Positions 1 to 7,133 of a DNA stretch of 20,365 nt are shown here, piece after piece. Every line of letters starts with the position of its first letter. Positions within the stretch are counted from its first letter, which is position 1. The stretch covers positions 1 through 20,365 of the forward strand of contig JBEBSR010000047.1 of the NCBI GenBank assembly GCA_040394195.1, in the 5' to 3' direction. A program made the position numbers and the translations under genes. Origin of the DNA: Wohlfahrtiimonas larvae_A (GTDB taxonomy: Bacteria; Pseudomonadota; Gammaproteobacteria; Cardiobacteriales; Wohlfahrtiimonadaceae). Below the pieces are notes generated by a model, which did not search any database, was not told the origin of the DNA, and worked only from the letters and a program-made list of their open reading frames with translations.

Positions 1-21
1 GATAGGGTTTTGAAAGAAAAT

Positions 22-122
22 AAGTCTGGTGACTTGCGGTCCTTTGACTCGGTGCTTTATATAACTTGGTGGATGACGTGTTTGTTCATCACAACCAAGA
101 AAACGGATAATACAGACTTTTT
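22..122 (+). other. Possible structured RNA or its 3' part
   Basis: Seen: AAGTCTG at 22-28 is complementary to CAGACTT at 113-119, which runs into a T tract. Inside is a second helix: CTTGGT (65-70) pairs with ACCAAG (94-99) and GATGA (72-76) with TCATC (86-90) across a small asymmetric internal loop. The segment is visibly richer in G+C than the 340 bases after it. The geometry (closing stem, inner hairpin, U-run) suits a small RNA or the end of one. I do not recognise the family, and the same strand is also open in frame from base 1 to a stop near 162 without a convincing protein, so it could be a gene remnant instead. Confidence 0.25.
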
Positions 123-162
123 AATTAAAAAAAATATTTTTCGGCCTAGGGGGGGCTAAAAC

Positions 163-505
163 CCATTTAAAAAATATATCGATAAAAAATAATGACTTAA
201 ATCAGCCTTTTACCTTTTCTATTTCATTACTAATTTCCTACATTGCATACAAAATTATTTAAAGATTTTGTGCCAAAATTTCATTATTCATTCATAGCAT
301 TTGTTATACATGACTATTTTTTATTCATTTTATACACACATCATCAATCATACTTTTTGATCAATAACCACCCTACAAAAAATTTCAAAAATCCTATTCA
401 TGAATTCTGCTCATGTTTATATGAAATCAAATCATTTTTATTCATGTACTGGTTTATATATAAATACATATATGTTTTATGTTAATTAATTAGGAATCAC
501 ACATT
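163..505 (+). promoter_or_regulatory. AT-rich leader/promoter region of mesX
   Basis: No gene is supported here; an 80-codon frame at 243-485 is low-complexity A+T translation. Two near-matches to the MetR-type box TGAA-N5-TTCA, each with one mismatch in the right half, lie at 401-413 and 422-434, and many further TTCA half-sites lie between 280 and 350. A TATAAA at 459-464 is a possible -10 element, but no good -35 is seen. An AGGA at 492-495 sits 10 bases before the mesX start. Methionine-responsive control would fit the genes downstream but is inference only. Confidence 0.3.
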
Positions 506-1483
506 ATGAGTCAGACTTTTATAACATCCATTAAAAGTATCCCTTTTGATGAAAACTATCACCCATCTGATAATACTCGCCTTACAACCAACTTTGCGAA
601 CTTAGCAAGAGGCGATAATAGACAGGAAAATTTACGCAATACATTGCAAATGATTAATAATCGTTTCAACTCATTAGCAACTTGGGATAATCCTAAAGGT
701 GATCGTTATTCTATTGAAATATCCATCATCTCTGTAGATTTGGATGTCGAAGGCAATGGCAAAAGCTTCCCAACAATCGAAGTTTTGCAAACAACAATTG
801 TTGATCATAAAACAGGCGAACACATTGCTGGCATGCCTGGCCACAGTTTTTCATCTTATGTTCGTGACTATGACTTTAGCGTGTTGCTATTAGAGCACAA
901 TAAAGATCGAGAGACTTTCAGCGCACCTGAAAATTTTGGTAATTTGCATGGCAAACTATTTAAGTCATTCATCAACTCAGATGATTACAAGACAAGATTC
1001 AACAAAGCACCTGCAATTTGCTTGAGTGTTGCAACCACTAGAACTTATCATAGAACTGCTAATAAACACCCAATTTTGGGCTGTGAATATCAGCAAAATG
1101 ACTATTCATTGACGGATGCATATTTCAAAAAGATGGGCTTAAAGGTTCGTTATTTTATGCCTGAAAACAGCACAGCACCTTTGGCTTTCTATTTTTCAGG
1201 TGATTTATTGAGCGATTACACTGATCTTGAGTTGATCAGCTTGATCAGCACGATGGAAACATTCCAAAAAATCTATCGCCCTGAAATCTACAATACGAAT
1301 TCAGTGGCAGGTCAATGCTACCAACCAAGCTTAAACTACGAAGATTATTCATTGACACAGATTGTTTATGATCGCGAAGAGCGTAATCAATTAGCAGTGA
1401 AACAAGGGAAATTTACTGAAGAGCATTTCATTCAACCCTACAAAAATATTCTCGAACAATGGGCAGCTAGCTCGGCTCTTTAA
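506..1483 (+). CDS. mesX: MesX, DUF1852 partner of core methionine synthase MesD
   Basis: A 325-residue protein that I assign to DUF1852 from its sequence and its position directly before a core methionine synthase. In published genetics on Acinetobacter (Price and colleagues, as I remember it), a DUF1852 protein and oxygen are both needed for MesD to make methionine without methyl-folate or cobalamin; the methyl donor is unknown. I see no signal peptide or membrane segment, so it should be cytoplasmic. No catalytic motif is known to me. A stretch rich in His, Arg and Cys (residues 177-195, TTRTYHRTANKHPILGCEY) is a candidate functional patch. mesD starts 26 bases after the stop, so the two are surely one operon. 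The gene name follows the literature as I recall it; family membership is more certain than the reaction. Confidence 0.85.
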   Translation: MSQTFITSIKSIPFDENYHPSDNTRLTTNFANLARGDNRQENLRNTLQMINNRFNSLATWDNPKGDRYSIEISIISVDLDVEGNGKSFPTIEVLQTTIVDHKTGEHIAGMPGHSFSSYVRDYDFSVLLLEHNKDRETFSAPENFGNLHGKLFKSFINSDDYKTRFNKAPAICLSVATTRTYHRTANKHPILGCEYQQNDYSLTDAYFKKMGLKVRYFMPENSTAPLAFYFSGDLLSDYTDLELISLISTMETFQKIYRPEIYNTNSVAGQCYQPSLNYEDYSLTQIVYDREERNQLAVKQGKFTEEHFIQPYKNILEQWAASSAL

Positions 1484-1509
1484 TTAATCGCAACGCAAGG
1501 TTATCTATT

Positions 1510-2535
1510 ATGAAAATTTTATTACCAACATCCACTGCCGGCAGTTTACCTAAACCTTCTTGGTTAGCAGAGCCTGAAAAATTATGGTCACCTTGGAAAT
1601 TAGAAGGTGAAGCATTGTTAGAAGCAAAACAAGATGCTCTGCTCGTTTCTCTGCAAGATCAATTGCACGCTGGCATTGATATCGTGAGCGATGGCGAACA
1701 AACTCGCCAACATTTTGTGACAACATTCATTGAACATCTCAGTGGTGTGGATTTTGAAAAGCGTGAAACAGTCCGCATTCGTAATCGCTATGATGCAAGC
1801 GTGCCAACAGTTGTGAGTGCTGTAGAACGTCAAAAGCCAGTATTTGTGGAAGATGCTAAATTCCTGCGTCAACATACAGATAAACCTATCAAATGGGCTT
1901 TACCTGGCCCAATGACAATGATCGATACTCTTTATGATGCGCACTATAAAAGCCGTGAAAAATTGGCGTGGGAATTTGCTAAAATCCTCAACCAAGAAGC
2001 ATTGGAACTAGAAGCTGCAGGCGTTGATATCATTCAATTTGATGAACCAGCATTCAATGTATTCTTTGATGAAGTGAATGATTGGGGCGTTGCCACGCTA
2101 GAGCGCGCAATTGAAGGTTTAAAATGCGAAACAGCTGTACACATTTGCTATGGCTACGGCATCAAAGCCAATACAGATTGGAAAAAAACATTGGGCTCAG
2201 AATGGCGCCAATATGAAGAAGCGTTCCCAAAATTGCAGAAATCCAATATTGATATTGTGTCACTTGAATGTCAAAATTCTCATGTGCCAATGGATTTAAT
2301 TGAATTGATCCGTGGTAAAAAAGTGATGGTAGGAGCGATTGATGTAGCAACCAATGCAATTGAAACAGCAGATGAAGTTGCTGCCACATTACGTAAAGCA
2401 CTACAATTCGTGGATGCAGATAAATTGTATCCTTCTACAAACTGTGGCATGGCACCATTATCTCGCAGCGTTGCACGTGGTAAACTTAAGGCACTCAGCG
2501 CAGGTGCAGCAATTGTGCGCCAAGAACTCATTTGA
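1510..2535 (+). CDS. mesD: MesD core (folate-independent) methionine synthase
   Basis: A 341-residue protein equivalent to only the C-terminal catalytic barrel of MetE; the N-terminal folate-binding half of the ~750-residue MetE is absent. The zinc/homocysteine site can be followed: His211-x-Cys213 (VHICYGYG), Glu253 and Cys312 (STNCGMAPL) match MetE's His-x-Cys, Glu and Cys ligands, and QFDEP at 176-180 matches MetE's conserved Asp-Glu-Pro. It should transfer a methyl group to homocysteine. MesD-type enzymes occur in aerobes and depend on DUF1852, which is encoded just upstream. An AAGG at 1497-1500 lies 9 bases before the ATG. The alternative, an archaeal-type core MetE using a corrinoid protein, is less likely because no corrinoid gene is nearby and DUF1852 is present. 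Confidence 0.88.
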   Translation: MKILLPTSTAGSLPKPSWLAEPEKLWSPWKLEGEALLEAKQDALLVSLQDQLHAGIDIVSDGEQTRQHFVTTFIEHLSGVDFEKRETVRIRNRYDASVPTVVSAVERQKPVFVEDAKFLRQHTDKPIKWALPGPMTMIDTLYDAHYKSREKLAWEFAKILNQEALELEAAGVDIIQFDEPAFNVFFDEVNDWGVATLERAIEGLKCETAVHICYGYGIKANTDWKKTLGSEWRQYEEAFPKLQKSNIDIVSLECQNSHVPMDLIELIRGKKVMVGAIDVATNAIETADEVAATLRKALQFVDADKLYPSTNCGMAPLSRSVARGKLKALSAGAAIVRQELI

Positions 2536-2574
2536 TGGATTCACATGCTATAGTTAATCAGTAGGGACAAAACT

Positions 2575-2601
2575 ATGGATCAATTTAGGAAAAAACAATG
2601 A
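2575..2601 (+). CDS. Possible 8-codon leader coupled to the flavin reductase
   Basis: A short frame (MDQFRKKQ, then TGA) has its own good ribosome site, TAGGGA at 2562-2567, seven bases before its ATG. Its stop overlaps the start of the next gene as ATGA at 2598-2601, the usual arrangement for translational coupling. It may hand ribosomes on to the reductase or be chance. Only comparison between species can tell. Confidence 0.3.
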   Translation: MDQFRKKQ

Positions 2602-3101
2602 TTGAAGTAGCAGACTTTAGAAATGCGATGTCTTTGTTAACAGGCGCAGTTAATGTCGTCACAACAGCAGGAGAATCTGGTCGTCATGGCTTTACTGCAT
2701 CCGCTGTATGTAGCGTCACAGATACTCCGCCAACGTTGTTAGTCTGCATGAATCGAGCATCCAGTTCACATGATCATTTTATTGATAATAAAATTTTAAC
2801 TGTGAATGTATTAGGCTCTCATCATCAAGAAATTTCTAAAGTATTTTCCTCTAGAATGTCCCCTGAAGAACGTTTTGAACATGGTAATTGGATTGAATTA
2901 GAAACAGGTGCACCTGTATTAGCAGATGCACTTGTGAGCTTTGATTGTGAAATCGACCAAATTCAAGAGATTGGTACCCATACAATTTTCATTTGTCGCA
3001 TTGTAGCGATTCAACAAAGCCAACATAATCAAGGCTTAGTTTACTTTAATCGCTCATATCATCATGTGGGTGAATCAAAAATTTCTCTTCCTGAATGTTA
3101 A
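2598..3101 (+). CDS. Flavin reductase-like FMN-binding split-barrel protein
   Basis: A 167-residue protein of the flavin reductase-like domain family (HpaC/RutF/NtaB type). These enzymes use NAD(P)H to reduce free FMN or FAD for a partner oxygenase. Visible family features are the N-terminal FRNAMSLLTGAVNVVTT, the flavin-binding GFTASAVCSVTDTPPTLLVC (residues 31-50) and the C-terminal LVYFNRSYHHVG. The ATG has AGGA at 2587-2590, seven bases upstream. It is third in the mesX-mesD transcription unit, 62 bases after mesD. Because MesD activity needs oxygen and DUF1852, supplying reduced flavin to a MesX-dependent oxygen-using step is an attractive inference, but it is not shown by this sequence. 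Another separate two-component monooxygenase partner remains possible. Confidence 0.82.
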   Translation: MIEVADFRNAMSLLTGAVNVVTTAGESGRHGFTASAVCSVTDTPPTLLVCMNRASSSHDHFIDNKILTVNVLGSHHQEISKVFSSRMSPEERFEHGNWIELETGAPVLADALVSFDCEIDQIQEIGTHTIFICRIVAIQQSQHNQGLVYFNRSYHHVGESKISLPEC

Positions 3102-3120
3102 CTTAACAGCCATTAAGTAT

Positions 3121-3150
3121 AAATAAGCCCCTGATTAAAGGGGCTTGTTT
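3121..3150. terminator. Two-way intrinsic terminator between convergent genes
   Basis: AAGCCCCT (3125-3132) pairs perfectly with AGGGGCTT (3139-3146) across a 6-base loop. Flanking A- and T-rich bases extend the stem and give a U-rich tail in either direction. It sits between the stop of the flavin reductase (plus) and the stop of the HEAT-like gene (minus), so it should end both transcripts. Confidence 0.85.
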
Positions 3151-3154
3151 ATAT

Positions 3155-3913
3155 TTATGAATCTGAATATTGCTTTGGTAACTGCTTAATTTGTTGCTGC
3201 AACCAACCTTTGAATAATACATTTTTATTATATTTATGCAGGTCATATTCTTCAGGGTAAATTGCTTGAAACTTTGATGCAAAGCGATCATAAGAGAAAT
3301 CTGCATGCAAGGAATTTGCAACTTCTATTAACTTCTCCTTCAAATCTTTATCTACATACATCGGTGCTTTTCTAGGGCGACTGATGTCATAACCAAATAC
3401 GATCAAGCATGAATATGCGGCATTTCGTACATCTGTTACAGGATCTGTTTTCATGATCGACAAAAATTCATCAATCACTTCCTTGCACTTGTATTTACCT
3501 AGCTTTTTAATCGCATCAATACGTTTTTCATAACTGCCTTTATCGTGCAATTTCTTCAATAAAGCTTCTAAATCTTGTGGAATACCTTCGATGAATTTTG
3601 GCTTTGGTGCATTCATCGTTTTTAGAACTTCTGCCAAATCCTCACCTTTTTTATAACGTGCACGAATACCTTGACCAGCACTCAATATATATTGATAAGG
3701 CTTTGCCATTGGCGGAATGTTGCCTTTTTTAGCCAAGCTCTCGTACTCGTTATAACGCGCTTCTACTCTTTTCCAATCTTCTGGGTATTTTTGTCTAAAG
3801 GCAATCACAAACTCATCATCCGAAGCGTCCTTGTTCAAGCCTAATAAAACCTCCACAACTTTTTTATCTTTGTCTGGGATGATTACGCCTTTGGATAATC
3901 GCTTCTTACTCAT
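3155..3913 (-). CDS. Uncharacterised HEAT-repeat-like protein
   Basis: A 252-residue, Lys-rich, probably cytoplasmic protein. I do not recognise a named family. Residues ~110-175 form paired amphipathic helices with the spacing of HEAT-type repeats (KRIDAIKKLGKY, EVIDEFLSIMKT, VRNAAYSCLIVFGYD), usually a protein-binding scaffold. The N-terminal third includes a helical segment ending in NEYESLAKKGNIPPMAKPYQ; no catalytic motif or membrane segment is seen. The start has AAGAGG a few bases upstream on the minus strand. It lies between two terminators (3121-3150 and 3941-3984), so it is probably transcribed alone. The function is unknown. Confidence 0.7.
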   Translation of the reverse strand: MSKKRLSKGVIIPDKDKKVVEVLLGLNKDASDDEFVIAFRQKYPEDWKRVEARYNEYESLAKKGNIPPMAKPYQYILSAGQGIRARYKKGEDLAEVLKTMNAPKPKFIEGIPQDLEALLKKLHDKGSYEKRIDAIKKLGKYKCKEVIDEFLSIMKTDPVTDVRNAAYSCLIVFGYDISRPRKAPMYVDKDLKEKLIEVANSLHADFSYDRFASKFQAIYPEEYDLHKYNKNVLFKGWLQQQIKQLPKQYSDS

Positions 3914-3940
3914 ACTAACCTCTTAAATTTACGACAAAAT

Positions 3941-3984
3941 GAAACGCCCCAAAAGCTTACACTAAACATTTGGGGCTTTGTTTC
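3941..3984 (-). terminator. Terminator downstream of gltS
   Basis: GCCCCAAA (3946-3953) pairs with TTTGGGGC (3969-3976), and the outer GAAAC (3941-3945) pairs with GTTTC (3980-3984) past a short bulge. It follows the gltS stop at 4011 by about 27 bases. The T-run on the minus strand is weak, and the plus strand could also use the structure. Confidence 0.6.
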
Positions 3985-4010
3985 AAAACATTATATATCT
4001 TATGGAGATA

Positions 4011-5219
4011 TTATGAGAAATAGTTAATTAACCATGTGTGATATGGAATAGAAACTAAATCGATCAAAACTGCACCACTGATTGGAACAATCATTAAAGC
4101 GCGTGTTGATACCATTTTATATCTATCACATACTGAAGTCATATTCGCCATCGCATTGGGTGTTGCACCCAAGCCATGCCCTAATAAACCCGCACACATA
4201 ACTGCAGCATCATAGTTCTTACCCAATAAGCGGAATACAATGAAAATTGTGAAGACTAAAATTGCAATGGTTTGTAACACTAAAATAATCAACAATGGCA
4301 ATGCAACTTCACTTAATTCCCAAATTTTCAATGACATCATTGCCATCGTCAAGAACAGTCCCAATGAAACACCTGAAACTAAATCTATAGATTTTTGATG
4401 AACCTTCACCACTGTAAAATAATCATTAACATTACGAACGATGATTGCAATCAACATAGCGCCCACATAGCTTGGCAATGAAAAACCTGTCATCGCTGTA
4501 AACTCTTCAGATGCCCAGCGACCAACCACCATAATACCCAAAATTACAGCCAGCATTTTTAAGAAACTATTCACATCCACTGCTTTCACTGCATTTGTTA
4601 ATGTTTCTGGAGCACCTGGTAAATTTTCACCATTGCCCACTGCCTCAATTTTTACGTTATGGCGTTTAATTAAGAAACTAGCAACTGGTCCACCCAAAAT
4701 ACTACCCGCAATTAAACCGAATGTCGCTGAAGCAATCGCCGCAACCAACATTGATTGATGTCCTAACTCTTCTGCCATTGTGCCGAATGCAGCTGCACCA
4801 CCATGACCGCCTGTTAGCGACACTGCACCAGCCATCACGCCCATCACAGGGTCAACGCCCAATGCCATTGCTAAACCTGCACCAAATGTATTTTGGAAAA
4901 TTGCTAAGAACCAACAAATACCTAAATAGATGAATAACAATTTACCGCCACTTTTGAGCACGCGAAAGCTACCATCAATACCAACGGTGGTAAAAAATGC
5001 CACCATTAAGAAACTTTGCAAGCTTGTGTCAAATTGGAATGTTGCAATATCAGTACTTTTCAAAATCCATATTAAAATACTAATTAAAAAACCGCCCACT
5101 ACAGGCGCAGGGATACAAAATTTCTCGAAAAAGTTAATGCGTTTTTTTAAATATATACCCAATAATAAGCATAATACAGTTAAAAATAGTGTGCTCATGG
5201 CATCCAATTGAAAGGTCAT
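4011..5219 (-). CDS. gltS: Sodium/glutamate symporter GltS
   Basis: A 402-residue integral inner-membrane protein, almost the same length as E. coli GltS (401), with about ten hydrophobic segments along its whole length. Both re-entrant pore-loop signatures of the ESS family are present: GGHGGAAAFG at 137-146 and GHGLGATPNAMANM at 347-360. It should move glutamate with Na+. The ATG overlaps the hutG stop as ATGA (5216-5219), so the two are translationally coupled. That suggests handling of the same metabolite, glutamate produced by or taken up alongside histidine degradation. The family is secure; transport direction in vivo cannot be read from the sequence. Confidence 0.93.
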   Translation of the reverse strand: MTFQLDAMSTLFLTVLCLLLGIYLKKRINFFEKFCIPAPVVGGFLISILIWILKSTDIATFQFDTSLQSFLMVAFFTTVGIDGSFRVLKSGGKLLFIYLGICWFLAIFQNTFGAGLAMALGVDPVMGVMAGAVSLTGGHGGAAAFGTMAEELGHQSMLVAAIASATFGLIAGSILGGPVASFLIKRHNVKIEAVGNGENLPGAPETLTNAVKAVDVNSFLKMLAVILGIMVVGRWASEEFTAMTGFSLPSYVGAMLIAIIVRNVNDYFTVVKVHQKSIDLVSGVSLGLFLTMAMMSLKIWELSEVALPLLIILVLQTIAILVFTIFIVFRLLGKNYDAAVMCAGLLGHGLGATPNAMANMTSVCDRYKMVSTRALMIVPISGAVLIDLVSIPYHTWLINYFS

Positions 5220-6169
5220 ATTGAGTCCTTAGTGATAATTTGTTGAATAAATTGATACGCGATATAAGCCGCTAACTTACTTGTGTGATTATCAATATCA
5301 AATTCAGGGTTACATTCCACGATATCGAGTAAACGAACCTTTTGGCTTTGAATAATTTGATTAAACAGTTGCTCAAATGTTGTGATAGAAATTCCGCGAA
5401 CAGCGGGGGCGCTCACACCTGGCGCGATATGGGCAGAAAATACATCTAAGTCAATCGTGATATAGATATGATCTACTTGATCAATGAATGCTTTGATCTG
5501 TGCAAATGAATCTGTGATTGATCCATACAGCAAAGCATTATCTTCTATATAAGTAACTTTTAGAGTATCCGCCGTTTGAAACAATACCTTGGTATTTGCA
5601 TGTTTTGCGATACCTAGGCATAAATAATGAAATGCTTGATTGTGATCTTTGAGCAAGTTGGCAGAATTTAAAAATGGTGTGCCTGATGTTGGTACATCTG
5701 CATCTCTTAGATCAAAATGCGCATCAAAATTAATGATCCCTATAGATTCACCTTTATGTTGATTTTGCACATGCTGAAAAATGCCCTGAAAGCTCCCAAA
5801 TGCAGTTTCATGCCCGCCACCTAAAATGATTGGTGTTGTGCCTTGATCTAACAATGCAGTAATTTTCTTGCTCAGGTTTTGTTGAGCAGTTTCCAATTCA
5901 CCATTTTCACAAACAACATTACCCATATCTTGAATGGTCACAGGCGTATGAATCGGCAAACTTGCCATTTGACTACGTATCAAATTCGGTGCATTACGCG
6001 CACCTAATCGCCCTTTATTGCGTCGAACGCCTTCATCACAACAAAAACCAATTAAGCCAAAAGTTGGTATTTGATCCACAGATGCTTCTTCCGCAATCAC
6101 CTGAAAGAATCGACGATGGATGGCTTCATCACCATCAAAGCGTCCTGACCAATGAAATTCTTCTGACAT
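5216..6169 (-). CDS. hutG: Formimidoylglutamase HutG
   Basis: A 317-residue ureohydrolase (arginase superfamily). All binuclear manganese ligands are visible: GGGHETAFGS (His120), INFDAHFDLRD (Asp149, His151, Asp153) and TIDLDVFSAHIAPG (Asp240, Asp242). The segment IGFCCDEGVRRNKGRLGA (residues 40-57) is typical of HutG rather than arginase or agmatinase, so the expected reaction is N-formimidoyl-L-glutamate to L-glutamate plus formamide, the last step of one histidine degradation route. It lies 20 bases after the IclR-type gene and overlaps gltS by 4 bases, forming one operon. No hutH, hutU or hutI is present here, so the rest of the pathway must be elsewhere. Another amidinohydrolase substrate is possible but less likely. 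Confidence 0.88.
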   Translation of the reverse strand: MSEEFHWSGRFDGDEAIHRRFFQVIAEEASVDQIPTFGLIGFCCDEGVRRNKGRLGARNAPNLIRSQMASLPIHTPVTIQDMGNVVCENGELETAQQNLSKKITALLDQGTTPIILGGGHETAFGSFQGIFQHVQNQHKGESIGIINFDAHFDLRDADVPTSGTPFLNSANLLKDHNQAFHYLCLGIAKHANTKVLFQTADTLKVTYIEDNALLYGSITDSFAQIKAFIDQVDHIYITIDLDVFSAHIAPGVSAPAVRGISITTFEQLFNQIIQSQKVRLLDIVECNPEFDIDNHTSKLAAYIAYQFIQQIITKDSI

Positions 6170-6189
6170 ATTATTTCCCTTCTTGAATC

Positions 6190-6915
6190 CTAATCTATGT
6201 TAATTAATGCTGATATTTCTTGTGATGTTTCTAAAACATCCTCTATCCACTGCTGTTCTTTATTCTCACTTCTAAAAAATGGTGCCATGAGCGTAACAAC
6301 AGCAATAGTATTTTGATTACGTTTAATGGGTGCTGAAATCCCTAATACACCAGGATCAATCTCTCCCATTGTTCTGCCATAGCCACGTGATTGAATTAAA
6401 TCAAGTTCTTGGGTAAATGCTATGGGATCTAAACCTGTATCTGGCAATGATAAATCAATGATCATATCTCTGATTTCAGGGGCTTTATGCGCCAACAATG
6501 TTTTACCACTTGCACCATAAATTAAGCGATTCACTCGCCCTGGTACAAAGGAACAGCGCAAAGCCTGATGACTCTCTGCCATCGTAATACAAATGGTTTC
6601 ATAATAATCTGCAACAACAATCGCTGCTGATTCACCTGTCTTTCGGGCCAAATCAGATAATACTTGATCCACTTCTTCACCAAATAACGAGTATTTTTGA
6701 TGAAGCGTCTTCCCTTTCAAACTCTGTGCACCTAATGTATATGCACCATAGCGTTTGGATAACGCAATAAATTCCCACAACATGAGAATATTTAAATTAC
6801 GATAAACTGTTGATAATGGAATTTTCAAATCTTCAGCAATGCTTTTAGGAAAAACAGGCCGATCAGATGATGATATATATGACAATATATTTAACAATCT
6901 ATCTGTGCTTTTCAT
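6190..6915 (-). CDS. IclR-family transcriptional regulator
   Basis: A cytoplasmic IclR-type regulator of 241 residues from the chosen start: an N-terminal winged helix-turn-helix (about residues 3-55, containing SIAEDLKIPLSTVYRNLNIL) followed by the IclR effector domain with GRVNRLIYGASGKTLLAH and GRTMGEIDPGVLGISAPI. An in-frame ATG 33 bases further upstream exists, but ATG 6915 is preferred because GGAGG (6920-6924 on the minus strand) is placed four bases before it. The gene heads an operon with hutG and gltS, so it probably senses a histidine or glutamate pathway intermediate and controls itself and these genes. The usual regulator of hut genes is the GntR-type HutC, so an IclR member is noteworthy. 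Ligand and polarity are unknown. Confidence 0.87.
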   Translation of the reverse strand: MKSTDRLLNILSYISSSDRPVFPKSIAEDLKIPLSTVYRNLNILMLWEFIALSKRYGAYTLGAQSLKGKTLHQKYSLFGEEVDQVLSDLARKTGESAAIVVADYYETICITMAESHQALRCSFVPGRVNRLIYGASGKTLLAHKAPEIRDMIIDLSLPDTGLDPIAFTQELDLIQSRGYGRTMGEIDPGVLGISAPIKRNQNTIAVVTLMAPFFRSENKEQQWIEDVLETSQEISALINID

Positions 6916-6970
6916 ATTTCCTCCAAGTTTCGACGTCACAATAATCAAACGACAAATTAACTACAAATAA

Positions 6971-6991
6971 TATTCTCAAATTACGAGAATA
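6971..6991. promoter_or_regulatory. Palindromic operator candidate upstream of the iclR-hutG-gltS operon
   Basis: A perfect inverted repeat, TATTCTC-N7-GAGAATA, lies about 56 bases upstream of the iclR start. The 7-base arms and length fit a dimeric helix-turn-helix operator, and autoregulation by the adjacent IclR protein is the simplest reading. No clear -35/-10 pair could be fixed next to it. Confidence 0.45.
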
Positions 6992-7072
6992 AAAATAAAA
7001 AATCAATGAGTTGCAATTAAAATAATAGCATTCCATCATGATTCATGGTTTTTACCCTTAAACAATAGGTAT

Positions 7073-7100
7073 AAAAAAAGCCCCCGAATATTCGAGGACT
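7073..7100 (-). terminator. Intrinsic terminator downstream of the Sel1-repeat gene
   Basis: On the minus strand AGTCCTCGAA folds back on TTCGGGGGCT, followed by seven T. Two of the pairs are G-U in the minus-strand RNA and would be A-C mismatches in the plus-strand RNA, so the hairpin favours stopping leftward transcription. It lies about 34 bases after the stop at 7134. Confidence 0.75.
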
Positions 7101-7133
7101 CTTCATAATACTGATAATGATTCATTACAATAG

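Noticed and set aside
1..162. A plus-strand frame open from base 1 to a stop near 162
   Set aside because: About 53 codons with no recognisable similarity and no visible start; it could be the tail of a gene but cannot be told from chance.
243..485. An 80-codon plus-strand frame before mesX
   Set aside because: Its translation is a low-complexity run of Phe, Tyr, Ile, His and Asn as expected from A+T-rich leader DNA, there is no ribosome site, and it resembles no family.
163..505. SAM-type riboswitch before the methionine genes
   Set aside because: None of the conserved SAM riboswitch core sequences is present and the region is nearly structureless A+T-rich DNA.
3103..3321. Short minus-strand frame overlapping the terminator and the HEAT-like gene
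   Set aside because: It lies within another gene in a different frame and runs through a terminator hairpin; no protein features.
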